Part shown: one piece after another, positions 26,097 through 33,478 of the stretch | Layout: the number at the start of each line of letters is the position of its first letter | Position numbering within the stretch: the first letter of the stretch is position 1 | Origin: Streptomyces sp. NWU339 | Lineage (GTDB): Bacteria; Actinomycetota; Actinomycetes; Streptomycetales; Streptomycetaceae | NCBI RefSeq assembly: GCF_003143855.1 | Contig: NZ_QFRK01000023.1 | Location: 53,272 to 117,271 of the forward strand | DNA: 64,000 nucleotides | Direction: 5' to 3' | Made by a program: the position numbers and the translations under genes | Notes under the pieces: generated by a model | What the model was told of the DNA's origin: nothing | Database searches by the model: none | What the model saw: only the letters and a program-made list of their open reading frames with translations

Positions 26097-27332
26097 ATGA
26101 GCGCACCGCTGCACGAGGCCCGCCCGGCCGGCTCGGGGCGGGTGCCGCCCCCGCCCGGCCCGGGGCACGCACTGCCCGACACCCAGCAGGGCATGCGCCG
26201 CCGCAACCTCTCGCGGGTGATGCACACCGTCAGCGCCGAGGGACCGCTGTCCCGGGCCGCCGTCGCCTCACGCATCGGCCTGACCCGGGCGGCGGTGTCC
26301 ACCCTGGTCGACGAGCTCATCCGCTCGGGCCTACTGGAGGAACTGGGCCCCGAGCGGCCGGGACGCGTGGGCCGGCCGGGCTCGGCGCTCGCCGTCAGCG
26401 GGCGCGGTCCGGCCGGAATCGGCGCCGAGGTCGGCGTCGACCATCTCGCGGTGTGCGCGGTCGATCTGCGGGGGCGGGTCCGGGCGCGGGCGGTACGGCA
26501 CGTCCCGAACCGCGGACGCTCCCCCGAACCGGTGATCGAGGAGCTGACCGGACTCCTGCTCCGGGTGGTCGCCGAGGCCGAGGGCGAGGGGCTGTGGCCG
26601 GCGGGGCTCACCGTGGCCGTGCCGGGCCTGGTGGCACGGGACACCCGGACCGTCGTACGCGCGCCGAACCTCGGCTGGCGCGACACCGACCTCGGTGCCC
26701 TGCTCCCGGCGCGGTTCCCGCTGACCGTGGCCAATGAGGCCGACTGCGGCGCACTGGCCGAACTCTGGCTCGGCGAGGGCACACCACGCGACTTCCTCCA
26801 TGTGTCGGCCGAGATCGGCATCGGCGCCGCCGTGGTCGTGGACGGGCGGCTGCTGCGCGGAACCCGGGGCTTCGCGGGCGAGTTGGGGCATGTGCCGGTA
26901 CGGCCCGACGGCCCGGAGTGCGGCTGCGGCGGACGCGGCTGTCTGGAGCAGTACGCCGGTGAGAGGGCGGTGCTGCGCGCCGCCGGTGTGGAGCCGGGCG
27001 AGGACCGCGTGGGCCTGCTCGCCGGCCGCGCCGAACAGGGCGACCCTGCCGTACGGCGCGCCCTGCACGACGCGGGAACGGCGCTCGGCATCGCACTGAC
27101 CGGGGCGGTCAACCTCCTGGACCCGGAGAGTGTCGTGCTGGGTGGCGCGCTGTCCGGGCTCGCGCCCTGGCTGCTGCCCTCGCTCCGCTCCGAACTGGCC
27201 CGGCGCACGGCGGGCCCGGCCTGCCCCGTCTCGGTATCGGCCCTGGGCCCCGAGGGCCCCCTGCTGGGTGCGGCGCACTCGGTGGTCCGGGGAGTCTTGG
27301 ACGACCCGGCCGCGGTCGCCGGGAGGGCCTGA
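26097..27332 (+). CDS. xylR: ROK-family transcriptional repressor, probable XylR
   Basis: A 411-residue ROK protein: N-terminal winged helix-turn-helix (RNLSRVMHTV, GPLSRAAVASRIGLTRAAVS, about 36-85), then the sugar-kinase-like ROK domain with the zinc signature GHVPVRPDGPECGCGGRGCLEQ near residues 264-285. Such proteins repress sugar genes and let go when xylose or a related sugar binds. Placed directly after xylB and near the shared xyl promoter, it most likely represses xylA and xylB. The ribosome site GGAGG is very close to the ATG. Confidence 0.9.
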   Translation: MSAPLHEARPAGSGRVPPPPGPGHALPDTQQGMRRRNLSRVMHTVSAEGPLSRAAVASRIGLTRAAVSTLVDELIRSGLLEELGPERPGRVGRPGSALAVSGRGPAGIGAEVGVDHLAVCAVDLRGRVRARAVRHVPNRGRSPEPVIEELTGLLLRVVAEAEGEGLWPAGLTVAVPGLVARDTRTVVRAPNLGWRDTDLGALLPARFPLTVANEADCGALAELWLGEGTPRDFLHVSAEIGIGAAVVVDGRLLRGTRGFAGELGHVPVRPDGPECGCGGRGCLEQYAGERAVLRAAGVEPGEDRVGLLAGRAEQGDPAVRRALHDAGTALGIALTGAVNLLDPESVVLGGALSGLAPWLLPSLRSELARRTAGPACPVSVSALGPEGPLLGAAHSVVRGVLDDPAAVAGRA

Positions 27333-27448
27333 TCCCACCTGCCCCGCAGACCTGGCCCCTGTCCCCGCGCCGACCACTCGTCGAGGGTGTCGTGGTCGGG
27401 CACGGACCAGAGCCGGTTGCCGCGGGAGGTCACGAGGTGACCGGCTGT

Positions 27449-27463
27449 CATGATGTGATCATG
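27449..27463. promoter_or_regulatory. Perfect palindrome upstream of the luciferase-family gene, with a 29-codon leader frame
   Basis: CATGAT (27449-27454), GTG, ATCATG (27458-27463) is a perfect 15-base palindrome. Its right arm ends in an ATG (27461) that opens a 29-codon frame beginning MGKGRAASPIDYETPNYW; this ends at a TGA (27548-27550) overlapping the next gene's ATG (ATGA). The leader has no clear ribosome site. A bound protein would block both promoter and leader. The palindrome is seen; its role and the translation of the leader are inferred. Confidence 0.35.
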
Positions 27464-27546
27464 GGTAAGGGGCGCGCCGCCTCACCGATCGATTACGAAA
27501 CGCCCAACTACTGGTTGCCGCACGGTGAGCGGGTCACTATGAGGCC

Positions 27547-27945
27547 ATGAAACCGGCGCAGCGAGCCATGGAGCTACTTCGGACCTGGCCCGACCTCACC
27601 GCCTGCAAGGCGGGTTGCGGTACCGGACCGGCCCTCCGCTCCGCTCGCGAAGAGATCGTCCACTTCCACTCCGAACGGGACGTCGACCTCCACCTGACCC
27701 ACCGCGCCATTCAGCGCTTCCACTACGATCTGAACGCCTCGACCGCGATCCAGCTGACCCCGGGGTCGAGTTGGGTGACGGTGCACCTGGACTGCGCCAC
27801 CGACGTCGACCTGCTGCTGAGCCTGGTGAGCGTCGCGCTCAAGGCCCACCAGGCCCCACCGCCCCCCTCCGGCGCACCGACGGCTGCCGGGTGCAATTTC
27901 CACCGGGTCACGGTGCTGCCGCGCGACGTGGTGACAGACCGCTGA
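27547..27945 (+). CDS. Luciferase-family (DUF5519-like) protein
   Basis: A 132-residue protein with MELLRTWPDLTACKAGCGTGPAL, REEIVHFHSERDVDLHLT, TPGSSWVTVHLDCATDVD and LLSLVSVALKAHQ, the pattern of the short streptomycete proteins annotated as luciferase-family. The name comes from similarity to the N-terminal domain of dinoflagellate luciferase and does not imply light emission; function unknown. ATG 27547 overlaps the stop of a 29-codon upstream frame, so translational coupling is possible. Confidence 0.8.
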   Translation: MKPAQRAMELLRTWPDLTACKAGCGTGPALRSAREEIVHFHSERDVDLHLTHRAIQRFHYDLNASTAIQLTPGSSWVTVHLDCATDVDLLLSLVSVALKAHQAPPPPSGAPTAAGCNFHRVTVLPRDVVTDR

Positions 27946-27969
27946 GAACACCGGGACCGCTGAAAACAC

Positions 27970-28005
27970 CGAGAACGTCGAGAACGTCGAGAACGCTGAG
28001 AACGC
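27970..28005. repeat. 9-bp tandem repeat after the luciferase-family gene
   Basis: Four head-to-tail units of CGAGAACGT / CGAGAACGC / TGAGAACGC fill 27970-28005. Just before, an 18-bp unit beginning ACCGCTGAGAACACCGGG is repeated with changes, starting at the stop codon of the gene. Noncoding. Confidence 0.85.
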
Positions 28006-28030
28006 CGAGTCGCCCGGCAGGCCCCGGGCC

Positions 28031-28225
28031 TTACGGCCGCAGGCCGCTGACGATGTCCGCCGTCGCGGTCAGACCGCTGTGGATGGTGGGGGCGATGCTC
28101 GTACTGGCCAGATAGAACCCGAGCAGCAGGCAGACCAGAGCGTGGGAGAGCTTCAGTCCGCCGTTGCGCAGGAAAATCACCGCCAGGACCGCGAGCAGCA
28201 GCACCACAGAGATGGAAACGGCCAT
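28031..28225 (-). CDS. Small integral membrane protein, 64 residues
   Basis: ATG 28225 is preceded by GGAGGAGG. The protein has two helices, SISVVLLLAVLAVIFL (about 4-19) and LSHALVCLLLGFYLAST (about 26-42), then a short TIHSGLTATADIVSGL tail. I recall very similar proteins in many streptomycetes, with no known function. Same strand as the downstream-lying phosphodiesterase gene, 103 bases apart. Confidence 0.8.
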   Translation of the reverse strand: MAVSISVVLLLAVLAVIFLRNGGLKLSHALVCLLLGFYLASTSIAPTIHSGLTATADIVSGLRP

Positions 28226-28328
28226 CGTCAACCTCCTCCGCCACGTCAGCTTCGCGGCGTTCGGCCGCAAGTGTGGCGTAGCGGAGGGTTCGTCCGGGCG
28301 GCTGACCTGTCCTCCGAACGTGTGGTGT

Positions 28329-29192
28329 CTACCGCGGGCGGTACGCGTCGAGGAAGGACTCCAGTCCCGCGAGGTCGTCGGTGTTGAGGTGATCGACGCC
28401 GGCGGCGGCCAGTTCGCCCCACAGGGCGTCCCGGGCGGGGCCCGGCTGGTCCGGGGTGGCCCAGAAGCGCACTCGCCGGCCGCGCGCGTGCGCGGTGCCC
28501 ACGATGTCCCGCAGTTTCCGGCGCTCGGCGGCGGGGAACGCGCCGACACCCCGCCAGGTGAAGTGGAGCGTCCAGTTGTCGCTGATCAGCGGGATGAGAG
28601 AGGACCGGGCCGGCCCGCCGAGGTCGGTCAGCCGGCCGTCGTAGAAGGCGCGCCGCACCCGCTGGGCCTCCAGGGGCGCGCGGGCCGCGCGGTCCCCGGA
28701 GACGACGGCGGTGACCGGACCGGGCAGCACTCGGCCGTTGGCGCAGGTGGTGAACAGATGCCGGTACCGGCGCAGGCGGCGGTCGAGTTCGAGGTAGGTG
28801 GACGCGCCCTCGGTCTTGATGTCGACGAGGAGTTGGAACGGCCCCCGGTGCCCCCGGTACACCGAGCCGCGATGGGCCCGCACGCGGGCGGTGAGCGGGT
28901 CGAGGTAGAGGGATTCGAGAGTGCGGGACGGGTCGAGGTCCTCGGGGTCGTGGGCGACGAGGAGTTGGCCGCCCACGAGGAAGATGTCGGCCTCGACGCT
29001 GCCGAACCGGTGGTCGAGTGCGTCGAGGAGGGGACGCGGGTGTTCGTAGTCGTTGTGGGCGTGGGCGCGCCACAACGGACGCGGGTGGTGCCTCTGTTCA
29101 CCGGCCGGCGCCTCGGCGGCGGGCAGGGCCACCGAGCCCGCGAAGGCGGCGCCGAGGGTGGTGAGAGCTCTGCGACGGGTGGTGAGGGCCAT
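28329..29192 (-). CDS. Secreted PI-PLC / glycerophosphodiesterase-like protein
   Basis: A 287-residue protein with a TTRRRALTTLGAAFAGSVAL N-terminus, a likely Tat signal (twin arginine, hydrophobic core, AEA before the mature part). The mature domain has WRAHAHNDYEHPRPLLDAL and VEADIFLVGGQLLVAHD, the histidine and glutamate/aspartate pattern of the TIM-barrel phosphodiesterase fold, and LLVDIKTEG. Homologues are labelled phosphatidylinositol-specific phospholipase C / GDPD family. Probably exported and folded with metal. Substrate unknown. Confidence 0.82.
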   Translation of the reverse strand: MALTTRRRALTTLGAAFAGSVALPAAEAPAGEQRHHPRPLWRAHAHNDYEHPRPLLDALDHRFGSVEADIFLVGGQLLVAHDPEDLDPSRTLESLYLDPLTARVRAHRGSVYRGHRGPFQLLVDIKTEGASTYLELDRRLRRYRHLFTTCANGRVLPGPVTAVVSGDRAARAPLEAQRVRRAFYDGRLTDLGGPARSSLIPLISDNWTLHFTWRGVGAFPAAERRKLRDIVGTAHARGRRVRFWATPDQPGPARDALWGELAAAGVDHLNTDDLAGLESFLDAYRPR

Positions 29193-29324
29193 GCTCCGCC
29201 TCCCTGGAAGTGCCGTACGGGACCACTGGAGTATGGGGCCGGCACCCGCCCGGAGAGCAGTGCTGTGCGGGGAGTTGGCCGATCCGCCGTCGCGCGTTCA
29301 CCTCGCCGGGACCAGGCACGCACA

Positions 29325-29352
29325 GGAGCCCGCCCCGCACGGGGCGGGCTCC
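29325..29352 (-). terminator. Strong hairpin ending the acyl-CoA dehydrogenase operon
   Basis: GGAGCCCGCCCC (29325-29336) and GGGGCGGGCTCC (29341-29352) are perfect 12-bp arms with a four-base loop, 31 bases past the stop of the minus-strand gene at 29383. It separates that operon from the phosphodiesterase gene. Confidence 0.8.
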
Positions 29353-29382
29353 TTCGACCAGGGCCTGGCTTGTGACGGGGCC

Positions 29383-30525
29383 TCAGGGTGCCCGGAGGTC
29401 GACCAGTTCGGCCAGGGCCTCGCGGTGGGCGCCCGCCGTACCGTAGGCGATGGAGTCGGCCTTGGCCCGCTTCAGGTACAGGTGGACCGGGTGCTCCCAG
29501 GTCATACCGATGCCGGCGTGCAGTTGCAGTGCCTCCTCGGCGGCGTGGACGGCGACCTGTCCCGCGTAGGCCTGGGCGACGGCGACAGCCACATCGGCGT
29601 CCTGGCCGGCGGACAGGACGGCGGCGGCGTTGCGGGCCGCCGCACGGAGGTTGACGACCTCCAGCCACAGCTGGGCGAGCCGGTGCTTGAGCGCCTGGAA
29701 GCCGCCGACCGGCCGGTCGAACTGCCTGCGGTCCTTCAGGTAGCGGACGGTCTCCGTCAACGCCCAGTCGGAGAGGCCGAGTTGTTCCGAGGCCAGCAGT
29801 CCGGCGCCGGCTCGCAGGGCTCGTCGCACGGCGGGTTCGGCGTCGCCCAGCCTGCGTCCCCGAGCGCCGTCGAGGACGACCGCGGCGACGGGACGGGTGA
29901 GGTCCAGGGACGTCTGACCGGTGACGGTGACCGCGGCCGCCTCGACGGCGTACAGCCCACCGTCGTCCGCCGGTACGAGCAGCACGTCGGCCACGGCGGC
30001 GTCGGCGACGCCGGTCAACTCGCCGTGCAGTGCGCCGTCCACCGCGCGTGCGGTGGCGAAGGACGCGCCGGGCGCGGTGTGCAGCCCGACGGCGAGGACC
30101 CCGATCCGGCGCGCGGACGCCAGGGAGGCCAGCACGTCCTCCCCGTCCGCGCCCCCGTCCGCGCAGGCCAGCAGCGCCTCGGTGGCCACGACGGCGCTGG
30201 TCAGGTAGGGCACGGGGGCGACGGCCCGCCCCAGCTCCTCCAGTACGACGGCGGCCTCCCGGTGTGTGGCGCCCTGGCCGCCGCGGTCCTCGGGCACCAG
30301 CAGACCGGCCAGGCCCATGCCGTCGGCGAGCGACTTCCACAGTGCCAGGTCGTGCGGGGTGTCCGACTCGGCGCGGGAGAGCACCCCGGCCGCGTCGCAG
30401 TGGTCGGTGAGCAGGTCCCGGACGGCGGCGCGCAGCGCCTCTTCCTCCTCCGAGTAGAGCAGGTCGGGCTGCGGATTCTCCGGGAGCGTCGCGCTCGTCG
30501 TGCTCATCGTGCTCGTCGTGTTCAT
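29383..30525 (-). CDS. Acyl-CoA dehydrogenase-like subunit (FadE2-type partner)
   Basis: A 380-residue acyl-CoA dehydrogenase fold: N-terminal helical domain, GLLVPEDRGGQGATHREAAVV, and a C-terminal helical domain with QFDRPVGGFQALKHRLAQLW and LHAGIGMTWEHPVHLYLKRA. The usual EGT-type catalytic glutamate motif at the end of domain three is absent, while the partner gene has one. This is like mycobacterial FadE pairs that form alpha2beta2 enzymes. ATG 30525 overlaps the partner stop (ATGA); a second in-frame ATG lies at 30507. Third gene of the operon. Confidence 0.88.
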   Translation of the reverse strand: MNTTSTMSTTSATLPENPQPDLLYSEEEEALRAAVRDLLTDHCDAAGVLSRAESDTPHDLALWKSLADGMGLAGLLVPEDRGGQGATHREAAVVLEELGRAVAPVPYLTSAVVATEALLACADGGADGEDVLASLASARRIGVLAVGLHTAPGASFATARAVDGALHGELTGVADAAVADVLLVPADDGGLYAVEAAAVTVTGQTSLDLTRPVAAVVLDGARGRRLGDAEPAVRRALRAGAGLLASEQLGLSDWALTETVRYLKDRRQFDRPVGGFQALKHRLAQLWLEVVNLRAAARNAAAVLSAGQDADVAVAVAQAYAGQVAVHAAEEALQLHAGIGMTWEHPVHLYLKRAKADSIAYGTAGAHREALAELVDLRAP

Positions 30526-31760
30526 CGGGCCAGGTCCTTCCACGCGACGTCCTTGTCGGTACGCGGCTCGGACGGCAGCCCCAGGACGCGCTCGGCGACG
30601 ATGTTCAGCAGGACCTCGCTCGTCCCGCCCTCGATGCTGTTGCCCTTGGAGCGGAGATAGCGGTAGCCGGCCCCGCGGCCGGTGAAGTCGACCAGTTCGG
30701 GGCGGCGCATGGCCCAGTCGTCGTACAACAGGCCTTCCGCGCCGAGGAGTTCCACTTCCAGGCCGCTGATCTGCTGGTTGAGGCGGGCGAAGCCCAGCTT
30801 CATCCCGGCGCCTTCGGGACCGGGCTGGCCGGCCGCGAGCCGCTGACGGAGGCGTTCGCCGGTGAGCCGGGCGACCTCGGCCTCCACCCAGAGCCCCAGC
30901 AGACGCTGGTGCAGGTCGTGGGTGCGCAGCTCGGGGCGCTCGCGCCAGGTCCTCGCGACCGGGCCGATCATGCCGCCCTCGCGGGGCAGCCGCGTGCCGC
31001 CGATGGCGACGCGTTCGTTGTTGAGCGTGGTCCGCGCGACCCGCCAGCCGTCGCCGACCTCTCCGAGGCGGTGGGAGTCGGGGATGCGGACGCCGGTGAG
31101 GAAGACCTCGTTGAACTCGGCCTCGCCGGTGATCTGGCGCAGCGGCCGCACCTCGACACCGGGGTCGGTCATGTCGCAGACGAAGTAGGTGATGCCCCGG
31201 TGCTTGGGCACGTTCGGGTCGGTGCGGGCGATGAGGATGGCCCAGCGGGCGAGATGCGCGCTGGAGGTCCACACCTTCTGTCCGTCGACCACCCAGTCCT
31301 CGCCCTCACGGACCGCCCGGGTGCCGAGGGCGGCCAGGTCGGATCCGGCGCCCGGCTCGCTGAACAGCTGGCACCAGACCTCCTCGCCGGTCCACAGCGG
31401 ACGGAGGAAGCGCCGCTTCTGCTCCTCCGTGCCGTACTGCAGGATCGTCGGTGCCGCCATGCCCAGCCCGATGCCGATGCGCCGCGGGTCGTTGTCGGGT
31501 GCCCCGGCGGCCTCCAGCTCGGCGTCGACGACGGCCTGGAGGGGTCGCGGGGCGCCGAGCCCGCCGAGCCCCTCGGGGTAGTGCACCCAGGCGAGGCCCG
31601 CGTCGAAGCGGGCGCGCAGGAAGTCGAGGCGGTCGGTGCCGGCAGACGAGGGGGGCGGGCCCGCAGGGCCATCGGTCGAGGGTGGTGGCGGGAGACGGGT
31701 GGGCAGCTGTGCGGCCAGCAACTCCCGGGTGCGGCGCCTCAGTTCGGTGGCGTCGGTCAT
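30522..31760 (-). CDS. Acyl-CoA dehydrogenase, catalytic-type subunit
   Basis: A 412-residue acyl-CoA dehydrogenase: WCQLFSEPGAGSDLAALGTRA (FAD and substrate loop), VDGQKVWTSSAHLARWAILI, and SIEGGTSEVLLNIVAERVLG with the likely catalytic glutamate. It oxidises an acyl-CoA to the enoyl-CoA with FAD. Overlaps both neighbours by ATGA, so the quinone oxidoreductase and both dehydrogenase subunits are made as one unit. The substrate may be a bulky or branched acyl-CoA, as with other paired FadE proteins. Confidence 0.92.
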   Translation of the reverse strand: MTDATELRRRTRELLAAQLPTRLPPPPSTDGPAGPPPSSAGTDRLDFLRARFDAGLAWVHYPEGLGGLGAPRPLQAVVDAELEAAGAPDNDPRRIGIGLGMAAPTILQYGTEEQKRRFLRPLWTGEEVWCQLFSEPGAGSDLAALGTRAVREGEDWVVDGQKVWTSSAHLARWAILIARTDPNVPKHRGITYFVCDMTDPGVEVRPLRQITGEAEFNEVFLTGVRIPDSHRLGEVGDGWRVARTTLNNERVAIGGTRLPREGGMIGPVARTWRERPELRTHDLHQRLLGLWVEAEVARLTGERLRQRLAAGQPGPEGAGMKLGFARLNQQISGLEVELLGAEGLLYDDWAMRRPELVDFTGRGAGYRYLRSKGNSIEGGTSEVLLNIVAERVLGLPSEPRTDKDVAWKDLAR

Positions 31761-32734
31761 GCCGCGGCTCCGTTCTGCGGTACGGGCAGCACGGCGACGC
31801 GTCCGGTGGTGACGCCGTCCGCGACCCGCTGCACGGCGTCGGCGGCGCCGGCGAGCGGCACGCGCTCGCTCACCAGTGGCTTGACGGCACCGCGTGCGGC
31901 CAGGTCGGTGAGCTGTTCGTGGCAGTGCTGGACCAGCTTGGGGTTCTTGGTGTTGTACAGGCCCCAGTGCAGGCCGAGAACCGAGTAGTTCTTCACCAGG
32001 GCGTGGTTCAGCGCCGGGCTGGGGATCGTGCCACTGGCGAAGCCGACGATCACGATGCGGCCCTCGAAGGCGACGACCTTGGCGGACTGGGCGTAGGCCT
32101 GACCGCCGACCGGGTCGTAGATCACGTCGGCGCCCCTGCCTCCGGTGGCGTCCTTCACCGCGGCGATGACGTCCTGCTCACGCCGGTCGATCACCACGTC
32201 ACAGCCCAGTTCACGGGCGACGGCCGCCTTCGCGGCACCGCCGACCACGCCGATGACGGTGGCACCCGCGGCCTTGCCCAGTTGCACGGCCGCGCTCCCG
32301 ACACCGCCCGCCGCGGCGTGCACGAGCAGGGTCTCGCCGGCCTCCAGACCGGCCCTGCGGTGCAGCCCGAACCAGCCGGTCTGGTAGCCGATGTGCAGGG
32401 CGGCGGCCTCGGCGTCGTCCAGCGCGTCCGGGGCGTCCCGCAGCGCGGCGGCGTCCGCGACGGCGTACTCGGCGAACCCGCCGTACGGCAGCGCGGGGTT
32501 GGCGATCACCCGGCGCCCGTCCTCGGTCTCACCGCAGATCTCCAGACCCGGGGTGAACGGCAGCGGCGGCCTGACCTGGTACTGGCCCCGGCACATCAGC
32601 GCGTCCGGGAAGTTGATGTTCGCGGCGCGCACCTTCAGCAGGACCTGGCCGTCGCCGGGCTCCGGCCGCGCCACGTCCGCGAGGCGCATGACCTCGCCCG
32701 GCTCGCCGATCTCGTGCACTTGCCATGCCTGCAT
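31757..32734 (-). CDS. NADPH:quinone oxidoreductase-type medium-chain reductase
   Basis: A 325-residue zinc-free MDR protein: VRAANINFPDALMCRGQYQ, LPFTPGLEICGE, VHAAAGGVGSAAVQLGKAAG (dinucleotide fold), YDPVGG. It has no zinc cysteines. Related enzymes reduce quinones or enoyl compounds with NADPH. It is the first gene of a three-gene coupled unit with two acyl-CoA dehydrogenase subunits, so it probably acts on the same acyl substrate. Confidence 0.92.
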   Translation of the reverse strand: MQAWQVHEIGEPGEVMRLADVARPEPGDGQVLLKVRAANINFPDALMCRGQYQVRPPLPFTPGLEICGETEDGRRVIANPALPYGGFAEYAVADAAALRDAPDALDDAEAAALHIGYQTGWFGLHRRAGLEAGETLLVHAAAGGVGSAAVQLGKAAGATVIGVVGGAAKAAVARELGCDVVIDRREQDVIAAVKDATGGRGADVIYDPVGGQAYAQSAKVVAFEGRIVIVGFASGTIPSPALNHALVKNYSVLGLHWGLYNTKNPKLVQHCHEQLTDLAARGAVKPLVSERVPLAGAADAVQRVADGVTTGRVAVLPVPQNGAAA

Positions 32735-32787
32735 GCGGAGCCTCCACGGGACTGTGAACGTCGTGTTCGCCTGACCGGGTCCCTCGC

Positions 32788-32804
32788 ATACTAAGCGGTC
32801 GCTT
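32788..32804 (-). promoter_or_regulatory. Promoter and TetR-type operator of the acyl-CoA dehydrogenase operon
   Basis: AAGCG (32793-32797), GT, CGCTT (32800-32804) is a perfect palindrome, in the wider context CTAAGCGGTCGCTTG typical of TetR-family sites in actinobacteria. On the minus strand TAGTAT (32793-32788) is a good -10 element directly overlapping it, about 55 bases before the ATG at 32734. No TetR gene is adjacent; the nearest is at 40472. Confidence 0.5.
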
Positions 32805-32828
32805 GCCGACAGGGAACCGTCACGCGCC

Positions 32829-33401
32829 TCACGGCCGCCTGGGGCGTGCCCGTACGTGCATCCGCTCCCCCTGCGGGCCGAACAGGCTGAGGAACTCCAC
32901 CGGCCCCTCCCCCGTCGACCCGAACCAGTGCGGCACGCGCGTGTCGAACTCCGCCGCCTCCCCCTCCGTCAGCACCACGTCGTGCTCGCCGAGCACCATC
33001 CGCAGCCTGCCGGACAGCACGTACAGCCACTCGTAGCCCTCGTGGGTGCGGGGTTCCGGCTCGAGCCTGCGCTGCGGTTCGAGCACCTTGTACGCCTGGA
33101 GCCCGCCGGGCTGACGGGTGAGCGGCCAGTAGGTGCGGCCGTCGCGCCGGATCGGCTTGGAGCGGACGCGCGGATCACCGACCGGCGGCGCACCGACCAG
33201 TTCGTCCAGCGGCACCTGGTGGGCCTGGGCGATCGGCAGCAGCAGCTCCAGGCTGGGTTTGCGCAGTCCGGACTCCAGCCGGGAGAGAGTGCTCACGGAG
33301 ATGCCGGTCGCCTCGGACAGCGCGGCGAGCGTCACCTCCCGTTCCTTCCTGACCCGCCGCAGCCGGGGGCCCACATCCGCGAGAACGTCATCCGTGGTCA
33401 T
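32829..33401 (-). CDS. XRE-family regulator with cupin sensor domain
   Basis: A 190-residue protein: helix-turn-helix RLRRVRKEREVTLAALSEAT then GISVSTLSRLESGLRKPSLE (about 13-55), a linker, and a C-terminal cupin (EGYEWLYVLSGRLRMVLGEH, EGEAAEFDTRVPHWFGSTG, about 118-170). This class senses a small molecule or metal in the cupin. It is divergent from a thioredoxin-reductase-like gene with inverted repeats between them, and probably controls it and itself. Confidence 0.92.
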   Translation of the reverse strand: MTTDDVLADVGPRLRRVRKEREVTLAALSEATGISVSTLSRLESGLRKPSLELLLPIAQAHQVPLDELVGAPPVGDPRVRSKPIRRDGRTYWPLTRQPGGLQAYKVLEPQRRLEPEPRTHEGYEWLYVLSGRLRMVLGEHDVVLTEGEAAEFDTRVPHWFGSTGEGPVEFLSLFGPQGERMHVRARPRRP

Positions 33402-33408
33402 ACCGATA

Positions 33409-33432
33409 TTGCAGGACCGGCAAAGTCGTTTG
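33409..33432. promoter_or_regulatory. Overlapping inverted repeats between the XRE-cupin gene and the flavoprotein
   Basis: TTGC (33409-33412) / GCAA (33420-33423) with a seven-base spacer, then CAAA (33421-33424) / TTTG (33429-33432) with a four-base spacer, in a 77-base divergent promoter. Likely operator for the XRE regulator. Confidence 0.4.
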
Positions 33433-33478
33433 TCAATCCGGCAGCGGCTGGGCGACCGTCGTCGTGGAGGTGGTCACG

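Noticed and set aside
25637..27451. 604-codon minus-strand frame across xylB and the ROK gene
   Set aside because: Antisense to two certain genes with low-complexity Arg/Ser/Pro content. Only its first 30 residues look protein-like and are reported separately.
27547..27945. Light-emitting luciferase
   Set aside because: The family name is historical; the protein is short, has no flavin or luciferin site, and no lux genes are nearby.
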